NCBI GenBank assembly: GCA_934122115.1
Contig: CAKOVU010000004.1
Location: forward strand, 18,771 to 82,770
DNA: 64,000 nt
Origin: UMGS1901 sp934122115
GTDB taxonomy: Bacteria > Bacillota > Clostridia > TANB77 > CAG-508
Direction: 5' to 3'
Part shown: in pieces, positions 8,250 to 17,599 of the stretch
Layout: every line of letters starts with the position of its first letter
How positions within the stretch are numbered: position 1 is the stretch's first letter
Notes under the pieces: model-generated
Database searches by the model: none
Told to the model about the DNA's origin: nothing
Seen by the model: the letters and a program-made list of their open reading frames with translations, nothing else
Translations under genes and position numbers: made by a program

Positions 8250-9545
8250 ATGAAAAGTGGAAAAATGATAAAAGAAGAAAGGGGTATAACATTAGTCGCT
8301 TTAGTAGTAACAATAGTCATTTTATTAATTCTAGCAGGAGTGAGTTTGAATCTAGTAATAGGCAATGAAGGAATGTTAACCAGAAGTAAGGAAGCAACAA
8401 ATAAATATGAAAAACAGGCAGAAAATGAACAACAAGGCTTAGATGATATAGAGGATTATTTAAATGGTAATGTAAAACCAATTAAAGTAGCAGTAAATGC
8501 AAAAGCAAGTGGAAATGGAACAATAGATGGACAAAAACCTAATACAAATAATCCAATAATACCAAAAGGATATACACCAATAAATGCAGGAAGTGCAACA
8601 TGGGGAGATGGAAGTTCTGCTCCAGCCCAAAGTTCAGTAGATAATGGCTTAGTAATAAAAGATGATAATAATAATGAATGGGTATGGATTCCAGTAGAAG
8701 AAAGTGTGCTTTCAGCTATGTATGCAACTTCAAATGAAGGAATAGTTTTATCTGGAGACGTTGGAGTAATAACAAAATTGTATACAAAATCAACAAAAAT
8801 AGGGAAAACTGGAGATACAACAACTATATCAAGAAGTACACCCAATACAACAGATTATAGAGAGCCGGATATTGTAATAGACAGGGATAAAGATGAAACA
8901 TATTATAAAACAATATTAGGATTTGATACTCCAAAAGCAATGGCAGAAGCATTTATAACAGATTATGCAAATATGATAAGTAGCATAAAAAAATATGGAG
9001 GGTTTTATATCGGAAGATACGAGTTATCAAATGAAGGAGTACAAAAAGAAAAAGCAACATTAACTAATAAAAATTGGTATGAATTATATAAGAAATGTAC
9101 AACATTAAATGCAAGTGATAAAGTAGAAAGTAAAATGATATGGGGAATACAATGGGATCTAGCATGTGATTTCATATCTAAAAAAGGAGAGCAAAAAAGC
9201 ATCACAAATTCTACAACTTGGGGAAATTATCCTGATAGTACAGGGAATGCAGCAGTAATGGATGGAGAAACAAAAAAATACGGAAGTAAGCAAGTAACAG
9301 GATATAGTGAATATTGGAAAGCAAATAATATATACGACCTAGCTGGAAATTGCTATGAATGGACCCAAGACGCGAACAATACCAACAACCGTGCTAGCAG
9401 AGGCGTCGACTGTTACACCAATGCCTCAAACAATCGAGTATCTCGCCGTGACTACAGCGATGCTTACAGCAGCAACAGCAGCAAACGGTTCTCGCCCCAC
9501 TTTAATAATAAAGTAGCACGAGAGTTTATAAATTTAAATGTGTAA
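8250..9545 (+). CDS. Prepilin-like surface protein with FGE/C-type-lectin-like domain; candidate DGR target with a C-terminal frameshift
   Basis: The N-terminus is a class III (type IV pilin-like) signal: basic KEERG then the hydrophobic ITLVALVVTIVILLILAG, predicting prepilin-peptidase cleavage after Gly and export through a pilus-like system. Residues about 85-370 resemble the formylglycine-generating-enzyme fold (NEWVWIPV, FYIGRYELS, YDLAGNCYEWTQDA). From Trp371 the sequence changes to Asn/Ser/Tyr/Arg-rich residues with GC-rich codons, like the variable region of a DGR target. Deleting one A near 9483-9485 restores the canonical ending GSRPTLIIK with a stop at 9514-9516; the frame as written runs on to 9545 with an unrelated tail. 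The ribosome binding site is GGAGG about 15 bases from ATG 8250. No neighbour is functionally linked: dnaE follows. Confidence 0.82.
   Translation: MKSGKMIKEERGITLVALVVTIVILLILAGVSLNLVIGNEGMLTRSKEATNKYEKQAENEQQGLDDIEDYLNGNVKPIKVAVNAKASGNGTIDGQKPNTNNPIIPKGYTPINAGSATWGDGSSAPAQSSVDNGLVIKDDNNNEWVWIPVEESVLSAMYATSNEGIVLSGDVGVITKLYTKSTKIGKTGDTTTISRSTPNTTDYREPDIVIDRDKDETYYKTILGFDTPKAMAEAFITDYANMISSIKKYGGFYIGRYELSNEGVQKEKATLTNKNWYELYKKCTTLNASDKVESKMIWGIQWDLACDFISKKGEQKSITNSTTWGNYPDSTGNAAVMDGETKKYGSKQVTGYSEYWKANNIYDLAGNCYEWTQDANNTNNRASRGVDCYTNASNNRVSRRDYSDAYSSNSSKRFSPHFNNKVAREFINLNV
9360..9500 (+). other. Candidate DGR variable region
   Basis: By hand count, 76 of 140 bases from 9361 to 9500 are G or C (about 54%), against AT-rich sequence on both sides. 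Of 46 codons from 9363 to 9500, 27 end in C and 10 in T; AAC, AGC, TAC, GAC and ACC dominate. This fits adenine-directed mutagenesis of AAY codons in a template. The GC-rich end near 9486-9500 is where an IMH-like sequence would lie. There is no template copy or reverse transcriptase in this window. Confidence 0.75.
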
Positions 9546-9556
9546 AAAAATAATAA

Positions 9557-9617
9557 AATACAACTCATCTAATGAAACTATGTATACAAGCATAAGTTGA
9601 ATTAGATGGGTTGTGTT
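9557..9617. other. Long hairpin just downstream of the candidate variable region
   Basis: The arms 9560-9573 and 9601-9614 pair over 14 bases (one mismatch-type wobble), with partial extension inward. No U-tract follows on the + strand, so it is not a textbook terminator in that direction, although a T-rich run would follow it on the - strand. Some DGRs need a hairpin shortly after the variable region for efficient homing; this one begins about 57 bases after the patch. It could still serve as a transcript end for the surface protein gene. Confidence 0.6.
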
Positions 9618-9720
9618 GTTGAATATGGGTGCCCAAAAGTTATTTATATATTGCAATAATCTTATTGAAAAATAAGGGTATAGGTGATAAAATATGGATA
9701 TGAAAAATGGAGGAAAAAAG

Positions 9721-12700
9721 ATGCCTGAATTTGTACATTTACACGTCCATAGCGAGTTTAGTTTACTTGATGGGGCTAATAGAATAAAAGATTTACCAGT
9801 AAGAGCAAAAGAATTAGGAATGAAAGCAATGGCTATAACAGACCATGGGGTTATGTTTGGGGCAATTGACTTTTATAAAGCATGCCTAGCAAACGGTATA
9901 AAACCAATTATTGGATGTGAGGTGTATGTAGCACCTAGAAAAAGAACAGATAAAGATCCTAATTTAGATGCAAGATATAATCATTTAATATTACTTGCAA
10001 AAGATAATGAAGGATATAAAAATTTAACTAAAATAGTTTCAATAGGTTTTACAGAAGGCTTTTATTATAAGCCAAGAATAGATAAAGAAGTACTAGAAAA
10101 ATATCACGAAGGGCTAGTATGCTGCAGTGCATGCTTAGCAGGCGAATTGCCACAAGCAATATTAAAAGGTGATATGGAAGAAGCAGAAAGAGTTGCAAAT
10201 TGGTTCAAAAATTTATTTGGAGAAGACTATTATCTTGAAATACAAAATAATGGAATTAGTGAACAAGTATTAGTAAACCAAAAATTAATAGAATTATCTA
10301 AAAAATTGAACATAGAATTAGTTGCAACAAATGATTCTCATTATTTGAAAAAAGAAGATGCATATAACCACGAAATATTATTGTGTATACAAACAGGAAA
10401 GAAAATTACAGATGCAGATAGAATGAAGTTTGATACAGATGAGCTTTATATAAAATCACCCGAAGAAATGAGTGATTATTTTTCAGGCGTTCCTCAAGCG
10501 ATAGAAAATACAGTAAAAATAGCTGACAAATGCAATGTTACATTTGAATTTGGAAATACAATTTTACCAAATTATGATGTTCCGGAAGAATTTGCAACAC
10601 ACTACGATTATTTAGTAAAATTATGCGATGATGGAATAAAGAAAAGATATGGAGAAAATGTAAGTCAAGAAATAATAGATAGAAAAAACTATGAGCTTGG
10701 TGTAATTAAGCAAATGGGATATGTTGATTATTTCTTGATAGTATGGGATTACATACATTATGCAAAAACACAAGGAATACCAGTTGGACCAGGAAGAGGT
10801 TCAGGAGCTGGTTCAATTGTCGCATATGCTATAGAAATAACAGATATAGACCCTATAAAATATGGATTGATTTTTGAAAGGTTTCTAAATCCAGAGAGAA
10901 TAAGCATGCCAGATTTTGATGTGGATTTTTGCTATGAAAGAAGACAAGAAGTAATCGAATATGTTGAAAGAAAATATGGAAAGGACCATGTTTCACAGAT
11001 TATAACATTTGGAACAATGTCAGCTAGAATGGTAATTAGAGATGTAGGAAGAGTACTGGATGTACCATATGCAGTAGCTGATAAATTGGCGAAGATGATT
11101 CCGAATGAATTACATATAACAATAAAAAAAGCTCTTGAGCAAAATAAAGAATTAAAAAATGAGTATGAAAGCAATCCTGAAACTAAGAAATTATTAGACA
11201 TAGCAATGGCTTTAGAAGGTATGCCAAGGCAGGCTTCAACACATGCTTGTGGAATAGTTATTACTAAAGACCCAGTTGTAAGCTATGTGCCATTATATGT
11301 TAGAGATGGTATGATTTCTACACAATACATAATGACAACCCTTGAAGAACTAGGTTTATTAAAAATGGACTTTTTGGGGTTAAGAACTTTAACTGTAATA
11401 CAAGATACAATTGATTTAGTAAAAAAAGACAAAGGAATCGATGTAGAGTTTGATTCTGATATGAATGATCCTAAAGTATTTAAACAATGGCAGGATGGAA
11501 ATTCGATGGGAATATTCCAGTTTGAAAGCCAAGGTATGACCAACTTTATGAAAGAGTTAAAACCAGACTGTCTGGAAGATTTAATAGCCGGAGTTTCTTT
11601 ATACAGACCTGGACCAATGGACCAAATACCAAGGTACATAGCAAATAAAAAAGATCCAGACAACGCAGTATATACACACCCAGCATTAAAACCAATTCTA
11701 AAAGTAACCTATGGTTGTATGGTTTACCAAGAGCAGGTAATGCAAATAGTACGTGATTTAGCGGGCTATTCATTAGGAAGAGCCGATTTAGTACGTCGTG
11801 CCATGGGAAAGAAAAAATTAGATGTAATGGCAAAAGAAAGAGAAATATTTATACATGGGCAAGTTGACGAAAATGGCAATGTTGTGGTTCCTGGATGTGT
11901 ACGTAATGGAATAGATGAAAAATCTGCTAATAAGATATTTGATGAGATGGCAGAGTTTGCTAAATATGCATTTAACAAATCCCATGCAGCATGCTATGCA
12001 GTTGTTTCATACAGAACAGCCTATTTGAAAACATATTATCCACAAGAATTTATGGCAGCTATGTTAAACAGCTTTTTAGGAAATTTGGATAAGATACCAG
12101 AATACATAGATGAGTGTAAAAGATTAAAGATAGAAATATTAAAACCGGATATCAACCGTAGTTTTACAAAATTTACAGTAGACAATGGAAAAATTAGATT
12201 TGGATTAGGAAGCATAAAAAATGTTGGAGTAGCAGCTGTTGATGCTATCGTACGTAATAGAGAAAAAAATGGAGAATATAAAAGTTTTACTGATTTCTGT
12301 GAAAGAATGCAAGAAGAAGCAGTAAATAAAAAGTGCATAGAAAGTTTGATAAAAGCGGGAGCGTTTGATAGTTTTTCAGAAACCAGAAGCACATTAATGG
12401 CGTCTTTTGAAGATATAATAGATACAATAAATGGTTCATCAAGAAAAAGCATGCAGGGGCAAGTATCCATGTTTGATATGGGCGGAAATAATGATGATTC
12501 AGAAAATGAATTGGAAAAATTAAAATATAATTATACAACCCTTAAAGAATATACAGACCAAGAACTATTATCTATGGAAAAAGAGATGCTAGGAATATAT
12601 ATATCGGGACATCCATTAGAAAAATATAGAGAGCAGATATTAAAACAAGCCAACATAAATACATTACAAATAAAAGAATATAGCGAATTATCACAAATGG

Positions 12701-13230
12701 AAAATGAAAATTTAGAAATGATTGATAACAGAGGAACAAGTGGAACATTACAAGATGGGCAATTTGTAAAATTTGTGGGAATTATAACTTCGGTAAAGAA
12801 AAAATATACAAAAAATAATAAAATAATGGCCTTTGTAACTTTAGAAGATTTATATGGAAGCATAGAAGTAATTATATTTGAAAATTGTTATATGCAATGC
12901 TCAAATGAGTTGATAGATGAGAATATAGTTTTGGTAGAAGGCAGGCTAAGCATAAGAGAAGATGAAGAAACTAAAATTGTAGCTAGAGAAATAAAAAAAT
13001 TATCAGATGTAAAAAAACAAATGCTTATGATAGATATTACAAATTTAGATACGAAGAAAAAAGATAGGCTAAGAGGTGCATTAAAGTTTTTTACGGGCGA
13101 TAAAAATAATATTCAAGTAGAAATAAAAAATGGAGAAAGATTAGATCCAGCAGGAGGTTTATATATAACAAAAGAAATATTGGAAGAGATACAACAAATT
13201 GTTGGCGTAGAAAATGCTCAAATACAATAA
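9721..13230 (+). CDS. dnaE: DNA polymerase III subunit alpha (DnaE)
   Basis: Replicative DNA polymerase catalytic subunit of the DnaE type. The N-terminal PHP domain begins FVHLHVHSEFSLLDG. The polymerase core follows with GPGRGSGAGS and the catalytic PDFDVDF Asp residues (about 399-405). Helix-hairpin-helix and C-terminal OB-fold regions complete it. I chose ATG 9721 (1169 residues) because GGAGG lies seven bases upstream at 9709-9713 and it places the PHP motif at the usual distance; an in-frame ATG at 9694 is possible. Bacillota usually carry PolC as well, which is not in this window. Confidence 0.96.
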   Translation: MPEFVHLHVHSEFSLLDGANRIKDLPVRAKELGMKAMAITDHGVMFGAIDFYKACLANGIKPIIGCEVYVAPRKRTDKDPNLDARYNHLILLAKDNEGYKNLTKIVSIGFTEGFYYKPRIDKEVLEKYHEGLVCCSACLAGELPQAILKGDMEEAERVANWFKNLFGEDYYLEIQNNGISEQVLVNQKLIELSKKLNIELVATNDSHYLKKEDAYNHEILLCIQTGKKITDADRMKFDTDELYIKSPEEMSDYFSGVPQAIENTVKIADKCNVTFEFGNTILPNYDVPEEFATHYDYLVKLCDDGIKKRYGENVSQEIIDRKNYELGVIKQMGYVDYFLIVWDYIHYAKTQGIPVGPGRGSGAGSIVAYAIEITDIDPIKYGLIFERFLNPERISMPDFDVDFCYERRQEVIEYVERKYGKDHVSQIITFGTMSARMVIRDVGRVLDVPYAVADKLAKMIPNELHITIKKALEQNKELKNEYESNPETKKLLDIAMALEGMPRQASTHACGIVITKDPVVSYVPLYVRDGMISTQYIMTTLEELGLLKMDFLGLRTLTVIQDTIDLVKKDKGIDVEFDSDMNDPKVFKQWQDGNSMGIFQFESQGMTNFMKELKPDCLEDLIAGVSLYRPGPMDQIPRYIANKKDPDNAVYTHPALKPILKVTYGCMVYQEQVMQIVRDLAGYSLGRADLVRRAMGKKKLDVMAKEREIFIHGQVDENGNVVVPGCVRNGIDEKSANKIFDEMAEFAKYAFNKSHAACYAVVSYRTAYLKTYYPQEFMAAMLNSFLGNLDKIPEYIDECKRLKIEILKPDINRSFTKFTVDNGKIRFGLGSIKNVGVAAVDAIVRNREKNGEYKSFTDFCERMQEEAVNKKCIESLIKAGAFDSFSETRSTLMASFEDIIDTINGSSRKSMQGQVSMFDMGGNNDDSENELEKLKYNYTTLKEYTDQELLSMEKEMLGIYISGHPLEKYREQILKQANINTLQIKEYSELSQMENENLEMIDNRGTSGTLQDGQFVKFVGIITSVKKKYTKNNKIMAFVTLEDLYGSIEVIIFENCYMQCSNELIDENIVLVEGRLSIREDEETKIVAREIKKLSDVKKQMLMIDITNLDTKKKDRLRGALKFFTGDKNNIQVEIKNGERLDPAGGLYITKEILEEIQQIVGVENAQIQ

Positions 13231-13241
13231 AGGAGGAAGTA

Positions 13242-16200
13242 ATGAAAAAATCCCTTTTAAAAGATACTGTACGACAAATAAAAAATACATTTAAGAGATT
13301 TTTATCAATATTATTGATTGTTTTTTTGGGAGTTGGATTTTTTGCAGGAATAAGAGCTGCAAGTCCAGATATGAAAGATGCAGTAGATACATATTATGAT
13401 AGCCAAAATATGATGGACTTGGAAGTTATCTCTACTTTAGGATTAACAGAAGACGATATAAAAGCGATAAAAAATATAGATGGTGTAGAAAATGCAGTAT
13501 TAGCACATAGTTTTGATGCTACAGTGAAAGCAGCGGATAAAGATATTGTTGTAAAAGTAGAATCACTACCAACTGAAATAAATGAATTAAAAATAATTGA
13601 AGGCAAGCTACCTGAAGAACAGAATGAATGCGTGGTAGAAGAAAGCTTTTTAATAGGTACTAAATTTAAAATTGGTGACTATATAACAATAAATCCTGAA
13701 AAAACACAAACGGATTTCCAATCATCAGAAGAAGAAAAACAGATTGTGAAAAATAGTGACATGAAGATTGTTGGAACCGTTGAATCTCCAGAGTATATAT
13801 CAAGAACAAGAGGAACAAGTAAATTAGGAGCAGGAACAATAAATTATTATATGTTTATTCCAGAGGAAAATATAGATATGGAAGCCTACACGATAGCATA
13901 TATCACAGTAAAAGGTGCAAAAGAGTTAGAAACATATAATAAAGATTATCAGGATTTGGTAGATAATGTTTCAAATAAAATAGAATGGATTTCAGAGGAG
14001 AGAAAGCAAGCAAGATACCAAGAAATTGTAGACGAAGCAGAAGAAAAATTAGATAGTGCTCAAAATGAGTACGATACACAGAAAAAACAGGCAGAAGATG
14101 AAATAAATCAAGCTCAAGAACAGCTTGAAGAGGCAAAAAATAAAGTAGAGAGTGGCAAGACTGAATTAGAAAAAAGCAAAAAAAGTTCTAAAAGTGAATT
14201 TGAAAAAGCAGAAGCAAATTTAACATCAGGAGAAGAACAACTAAGAAAAGCCAAGGAAGAATACGAAAGTAAAAAAGATGAAGCAAATAAACAAATAGAA
14301 GAAGCGGAACAAAAAATAAAACGATTAAAAGAGATTCAAGAAAATTATACAACATTGAAAGATCAAGCTACAAAGTTGGAAGAAAGTATTTCTGGAATAA
14401 ATAAAACATTAGAGCAGTTAAAACAAGATGAAACAACTAATGCAGTAAAAATAGCAGAATTAGAAAAACAAAAAGTAGAATTGAACGCAGCCTTAGAAAA
14501 AGTAAATGCATCAATTTCTATGATAGAGAATAGCTGCACACAGCAAGGCTTCGAGGTTGATGGAATAAGTGCGATGGTGGCAAGCATAGAAAGCCAGGTA
14601 CAGTATGCAAGAAATCAACTAAATGATGCTGAAACTAAAATAAAAAATACAGAAAATGAATTGGCTCAAGGAAGGGAAAAATTAAAATCCTCAAGAAATG
14701 AAGTAAATAAGAAACTAGCAACAGCTCAAGCAGAGCTGGAGCAAGCAGAAGCCGAGATTAACGAAAATGAAAATAAGTTAAACGATGCAAAGAAGGAAAT
14801 GGAAGAAAAGCTGGAGGATGCACAACAAAAATTAAATGACGCAAAATTGCAGATAGAGAAAATAGAAAAGCCAAAATGGTATATATTGGATAGAAATTCA
14901 AATTACGGATATGCAGAATATATACAAGACACAGATAGAATTGGCAATCTTGCAAAAGTATTCCCATTAGTATTTTTCCTAGTTGCTGCACTAATTAGCT
15001 TAACATCAATGTCAAGAATGATAGAAGAGCAAAGAGTTCAAATTGGAACATTAAAAGCTTTGGGATATAATAAATTAAACATATCTATGAAATATATAAT
15101 CTATGCACTACTGGCAACTATTATTGGCGGGGTTTTGGGAATGATAGTAGGATTCAAAATGTTGCCACAAATAATATATAGTATGTATGCAATGATGTAT
15201 ACACTTCCTGGAATAGATTGCAAATTTCAGATGGATATAGGAGCCCTAGGCTTATTTGCAGCATTGGCATGCACATTAGGAGCTACAATATATACCTGCA
15301 TTAAAGAACTATCAGAAAAACCAGCAGCATTAATGCTTCCTAGGGCTCCAAAGCCAGGAAAGAGAATTTTATTAGAAAGAATAAAATTTGTATGGAACAA
15401 AATGAAATTTACGCAGAAAGTTACTGCGAGAAATATATTTAGATATAAAAAGAAATTTCTAATGACAATAGTTGGGGTGGCTGGCTGTACAGCGTTAATA
15501 ATTACAGGTTTTGGAATAAGAGATGCAGTTAGCAAAATGATTCCATCACAATATGGTGAAATATTTAAATATGATTCAATAGTTTCTTTGAAAAATGATA
15601 TATCTAACAAACAGATAGAAGAGGAACTGAATAAAATACAAGAATTAAATAATATTGATAATACAATTAGCTGTTATATGAAAACCGTTGAAATAACAAA
15701 CATAAAGAATTCACAAACTCTAAATTTGGTAGTTTTTAAAGAAAACCAAGATTTTTCAGAGTTTATAACATTAAAACCAAGAAGCGGAAAAGAAAACTAT
15801 AAATTGCAAAATGATTCAGTAATAATATCAGAAAAAATAGCATCAACTTTGAAAATAAAAGTAGGCGACACTATAACTATAAAAAATACTGATGATATAG
15901 AAAAGAATATTAAAGTAGGAGCTATAACAGAAAATTATTTATATCACTACATATACATGACAGATGGATTATTTAATGAATTGTATGGAGAGAACGCATA
16001 TAAGCCAAATACAATACTAATAAAAGAAAATACAGCAATATCAGAAAATGATGAAGAAGAAATTGGTAGAAAAATATTAAGTGATACAGAAAAAGTATCA
16101 GGTGTTACATTTTTATCAAAAACTAAAGACATATTTGGTGATGTAATGGATAAAATGCAGTTAGTGGTATATATACTAATTATTGCAGCGGGATTATTAG

Positions 16201-16556
16201 CATTTGCAGTATTATATAATTTATCAAATGTTAATATAAGTGAAAGAGTAAGAGAATTAGCTACAATAAAAGTGTTAGGATTTTACGATAAAGAGGTATT
16301 TGATTACGTAATAAAAGAAACAAGAATTTTAACTGCTATAGGTATACTATTAGGTATGCTAGGAGGATATTTCTTAACAATGTATATTATAAAAACTTGT
16401 GAGTTAGATATGCTAATGTTTGATAAAAGAATAGGAATTATGAGCTTCGTGTATGGAATTATAATAACAGTGGTATTTGCAGAAATAGTTAATATTGCGG
16501 TAAATAGAACTCTAAAGAAAATAAACATGGCTGATTCGTTAAAAAGTGTAGACTAA
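13242..16556 (+). CDS. FtsX-type ABC transporter permease with long extracytoplasmic coiled coil
   Basis: Membrane subunit of an ABC system of the MacB/FtsX superfamily, 1104 residues. Order: TM1 (about 20-38), MacB-like extracytoplasmic core, a Glu/Lys/Gln-rich coiled coil of nearly 300 residues (about 255-545), three TMs of a first FtsX module (about 570-690), another TM near 735, a second extracytoplasmic domain, and a C-terminal FtsX module. Such proteins work as mechanotransmission or export devices, not classical importers. A strong AAGGAGGA site precedes the ATG, 11 bases after dnaE. The matching ATPase follows nine bases downstream. The substrate is unknown. Confidence 0.88.
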   Translation: MKKSLLKDTVRQIKNTFKRFLSILLIVFLGVGFFAGIRAASPDMKDAVDTYYDSQNMMDLEVISTLGLTEDDIKAIKNIDGVENAVLAHSFDATVKAADKDIVVKVESLPTEINELKIIEGKLPEEQNECVVEESFLIGTKFKIGDYITINPEKTQTDFQSSEEEKQIVKNSDMKIVGTVESPEYISRTRGTSKLGAGTINYYMFIPEENIDMEAYTIAYITVKGAKELETYNKDYQDLVDNVSNKIEWISEERKQARYQEIVDEAEEKLDSAQNEYDTQKKQAEDEINQAQEQLEEAKNKVESGKTELEKSKKSSKSEFEKAEANLTSGEEQLRKAKEEYESKKDEANKQIEEAEQKIKRLKEIQENYTTLKDQATKLEESISGINKTLEQLKQDETTNAVKIAELEKQKVELNAALEKVNASISMIENSCTQQGFEVDGISAMVASIESQVQYARNQLNDAETKIKNTENELAQGREKLKSSRNEVNKKLATAQAELEQAEAEINENENKLNDAKKEMEEKLEDAQQKLNDAKLQIEKIEKPKWYILDRNSNYGYAEYIQDTDRIGNLAKVFPLVFFLVAALISLTSMSRMIEEQRVQIGTLKALGYNKLNISMKYIIYALLATIIGGVLGMIVGFKMLPQIIYSMYAMMYTLPGIDCKFQMDIGALGLFAALACTLGATIYTCIKELSEKPAALMLPRAPKPGKRILLERIKFVWNKMKFTQKVTARNIFRYKKKFLMTIVGVAGCTALIITGFGIRDAVSKMIPSQYGEIFKYDSIVSLKNDISNKQIEEELNKIQELNNIDNTISCYMKTVEITNIKNSQTLNLVVFKENQDFSEFITLKPRSGKENYKLQNDSVIISEKIASTLKIKVGDTITIKNTDDIEKNIKVGAITENYLYHYIYMTDGLFNELYGENAYKPNTILIKENTAISENDEEEIGRKILSDTEKVSGVTFLSKTKDIFGDVMDKMQLVVYILIIAAGLLAFAVLYNLSNVNISERVRELATIKVLGFYDKEVFDYVIKETRILTAIGILLGMLGGYFLTMYIIKTCELDMLMFDKRIGIMSFVYGIIITVVFAEIVNIAVNRTLKKINMADSLKSVD

Positions 16557-16565
16557 GGAGGAAAA

Positions 16566-17267
16566 ATGGCATATATAGAATTTAATAATGTGGTAAAAGA
16601 ATATGATGTGGGCGAAAATAAGATTAGAGCATTAGATGGAGCAAACTTTTCTATAGATAAAGGTGAATTGGTAGTAATAGTAGGACCAAGTGGGGCTGGA
16701 AAAACAACTGCACTTAACGTATTAGGAGGCATGGATAGTGTAACATCTGGCGAAGTTTTAATAGATAACCAGCGCGTAGATACTTATTCAGAAAAACAAT
16801 TGACATACTATAGAAGAGAAGACATAGGATTTGTTTTTCAATTTTACAATTTAATTCAAAATTTAACAGCAATAGAAAATGTAGAGCTTGCAACTCAAAT
16901 TTGTAAAAAGCCACTTGACCCGAATGTAACAATGGAAAAAGTAGGATTGAAAAATAGGAAAAATAATTTTCCGTCACAATTATCTGGAGGAGAACAACAA
17001 AGGGTTGCAATTGCTAGGGCGATTGCAAAAAATCCAAAGATATTATTGTGTGATGAGCCAACAGGAGCATTAGATTATAATACTGGTAAACAAATATTAA
17101 AACTACTACAGGATACTTGCAGAAAAGAAAAAATGACGGTAATAATAATAACACACAACAGCGCAATAGCGCCAATGGCAGATAAAGTAATACATTTTAA
17201 AAATGGAAAAGCAGAAAATATAAAAATAAATCAAAATCAAATATCGGTAGATGAAATTGAATGGTAG
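16566..17267 (+). CDS. ABC transporter ATP-binding protein (LolD/MacB type)
   Basis: ATPase partner of the upstream FtsX-type permease. Walker A GPSGAGKTT, Q-loop VFQFYNL, signature LSGGEQQRVAIARA and Walker B ILLCDEPTGALD are all intact, and the switch His (ITHN) is present. The 233-residue length is typical. It follows the permease by nine bases with its own AAGGAGG site. The pair looks functional; the cargo or force-transmission role cannot be read. Confidence 0.94.
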   Translation: MAYIEFNNVVKEYDVGENKIRALDGANFSIDKGELVVIVGPSGAGKTTALNVLGGMDSVTSGEVLIDNQRVDTYSEKQLTYYRREDIGFVFQFYNLIQNLTAIENVELATQICKKPLDPNVTMEKVGLKNRKNNFPSQLSGGEQQRVAIARAIAKNPKILLCDEPTGALDYNTGKQILKLLQDTCRKEKMTVIIITHNSAIAPMADKVIHFKNGKAENIKINQNQISVDEIEW

Positions 17268-17284
17268 AAAATATGGAGTAAAAA

Positions 17285-17599
17285 ATGAATAATGAAAACA
17301 ATTTAGAAAAGTTAACTAAGGAAGAAATTGCAGTCCTAGTGGAATCTGGAGGACTATTTGACATGCTACAGGTTATAGATGAGATTTATCCTAGAGGTGC
17401 TAATAAAATGAAAAGAAATTTAATTAACGGTTTTATTGAAGAATATGCACCAAGAACAGATTTATCAAAAGAAGAACTTTCAGATTATGTGCTGCACATA
17501 ATAGACAGGACTCAGAAAAATTTAGATAGAATAAACAAAAAAACTAGAGGCAAAAGGAAAAATAGGAATAAAGAAGAAAAGGATAAAGATGAGAAATAG
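17285..17599 (+). CDS. Hypothetical small charged protein
   Basis: A 104-residue soluble protein without a signal or membrane segment. The first 80 residues look globular and helical (LTKEEIAVLVESGGLFDML, then EIYPRGANKMKRN); the last 25 are almost all Lys, Arg, Glu and Asp. It lies 17 bases after the ABC ATPase and overlaps the next gene by 11 bases, so it is translated as part of this operon. I do not recognise the family. Confidence 0.75.
   Translation: MNNENNLEKLTKEEIAVLVESGGLFDMLQVIDEIYPRGANKMKRNLINGFIEEYAPRTDLSKEELSDYVLHIIDRTQKNLDRINKKTRGKRKNRNKEEKDKDEK

Noticed and set aside
8132..8368. A 78-codon + strand frame across the start of the prepilin-like gene
   Set aside because: It overlaps the real start in another frame, is dominated by basic and polar residues, and its upstream context lacks a ribosome binding site.
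9360..9500. The GC-rich patch as a horizontally acquired fragment or CRISPR-like array
   Set aside because: The change in composition is confined to about 140 bases inside one frame and aligns with the end of a lectin-like domain; it has no repeat-spacer periodicity, so a DGR variable region explains it better.
9557..9617. The hairpin after the surface protein gene as a plain Rho-independent terminator
   Set aside because: The + strand tail is GTGTTGTTGAATATGG, not a U-run; kept only as a possible secondary role.
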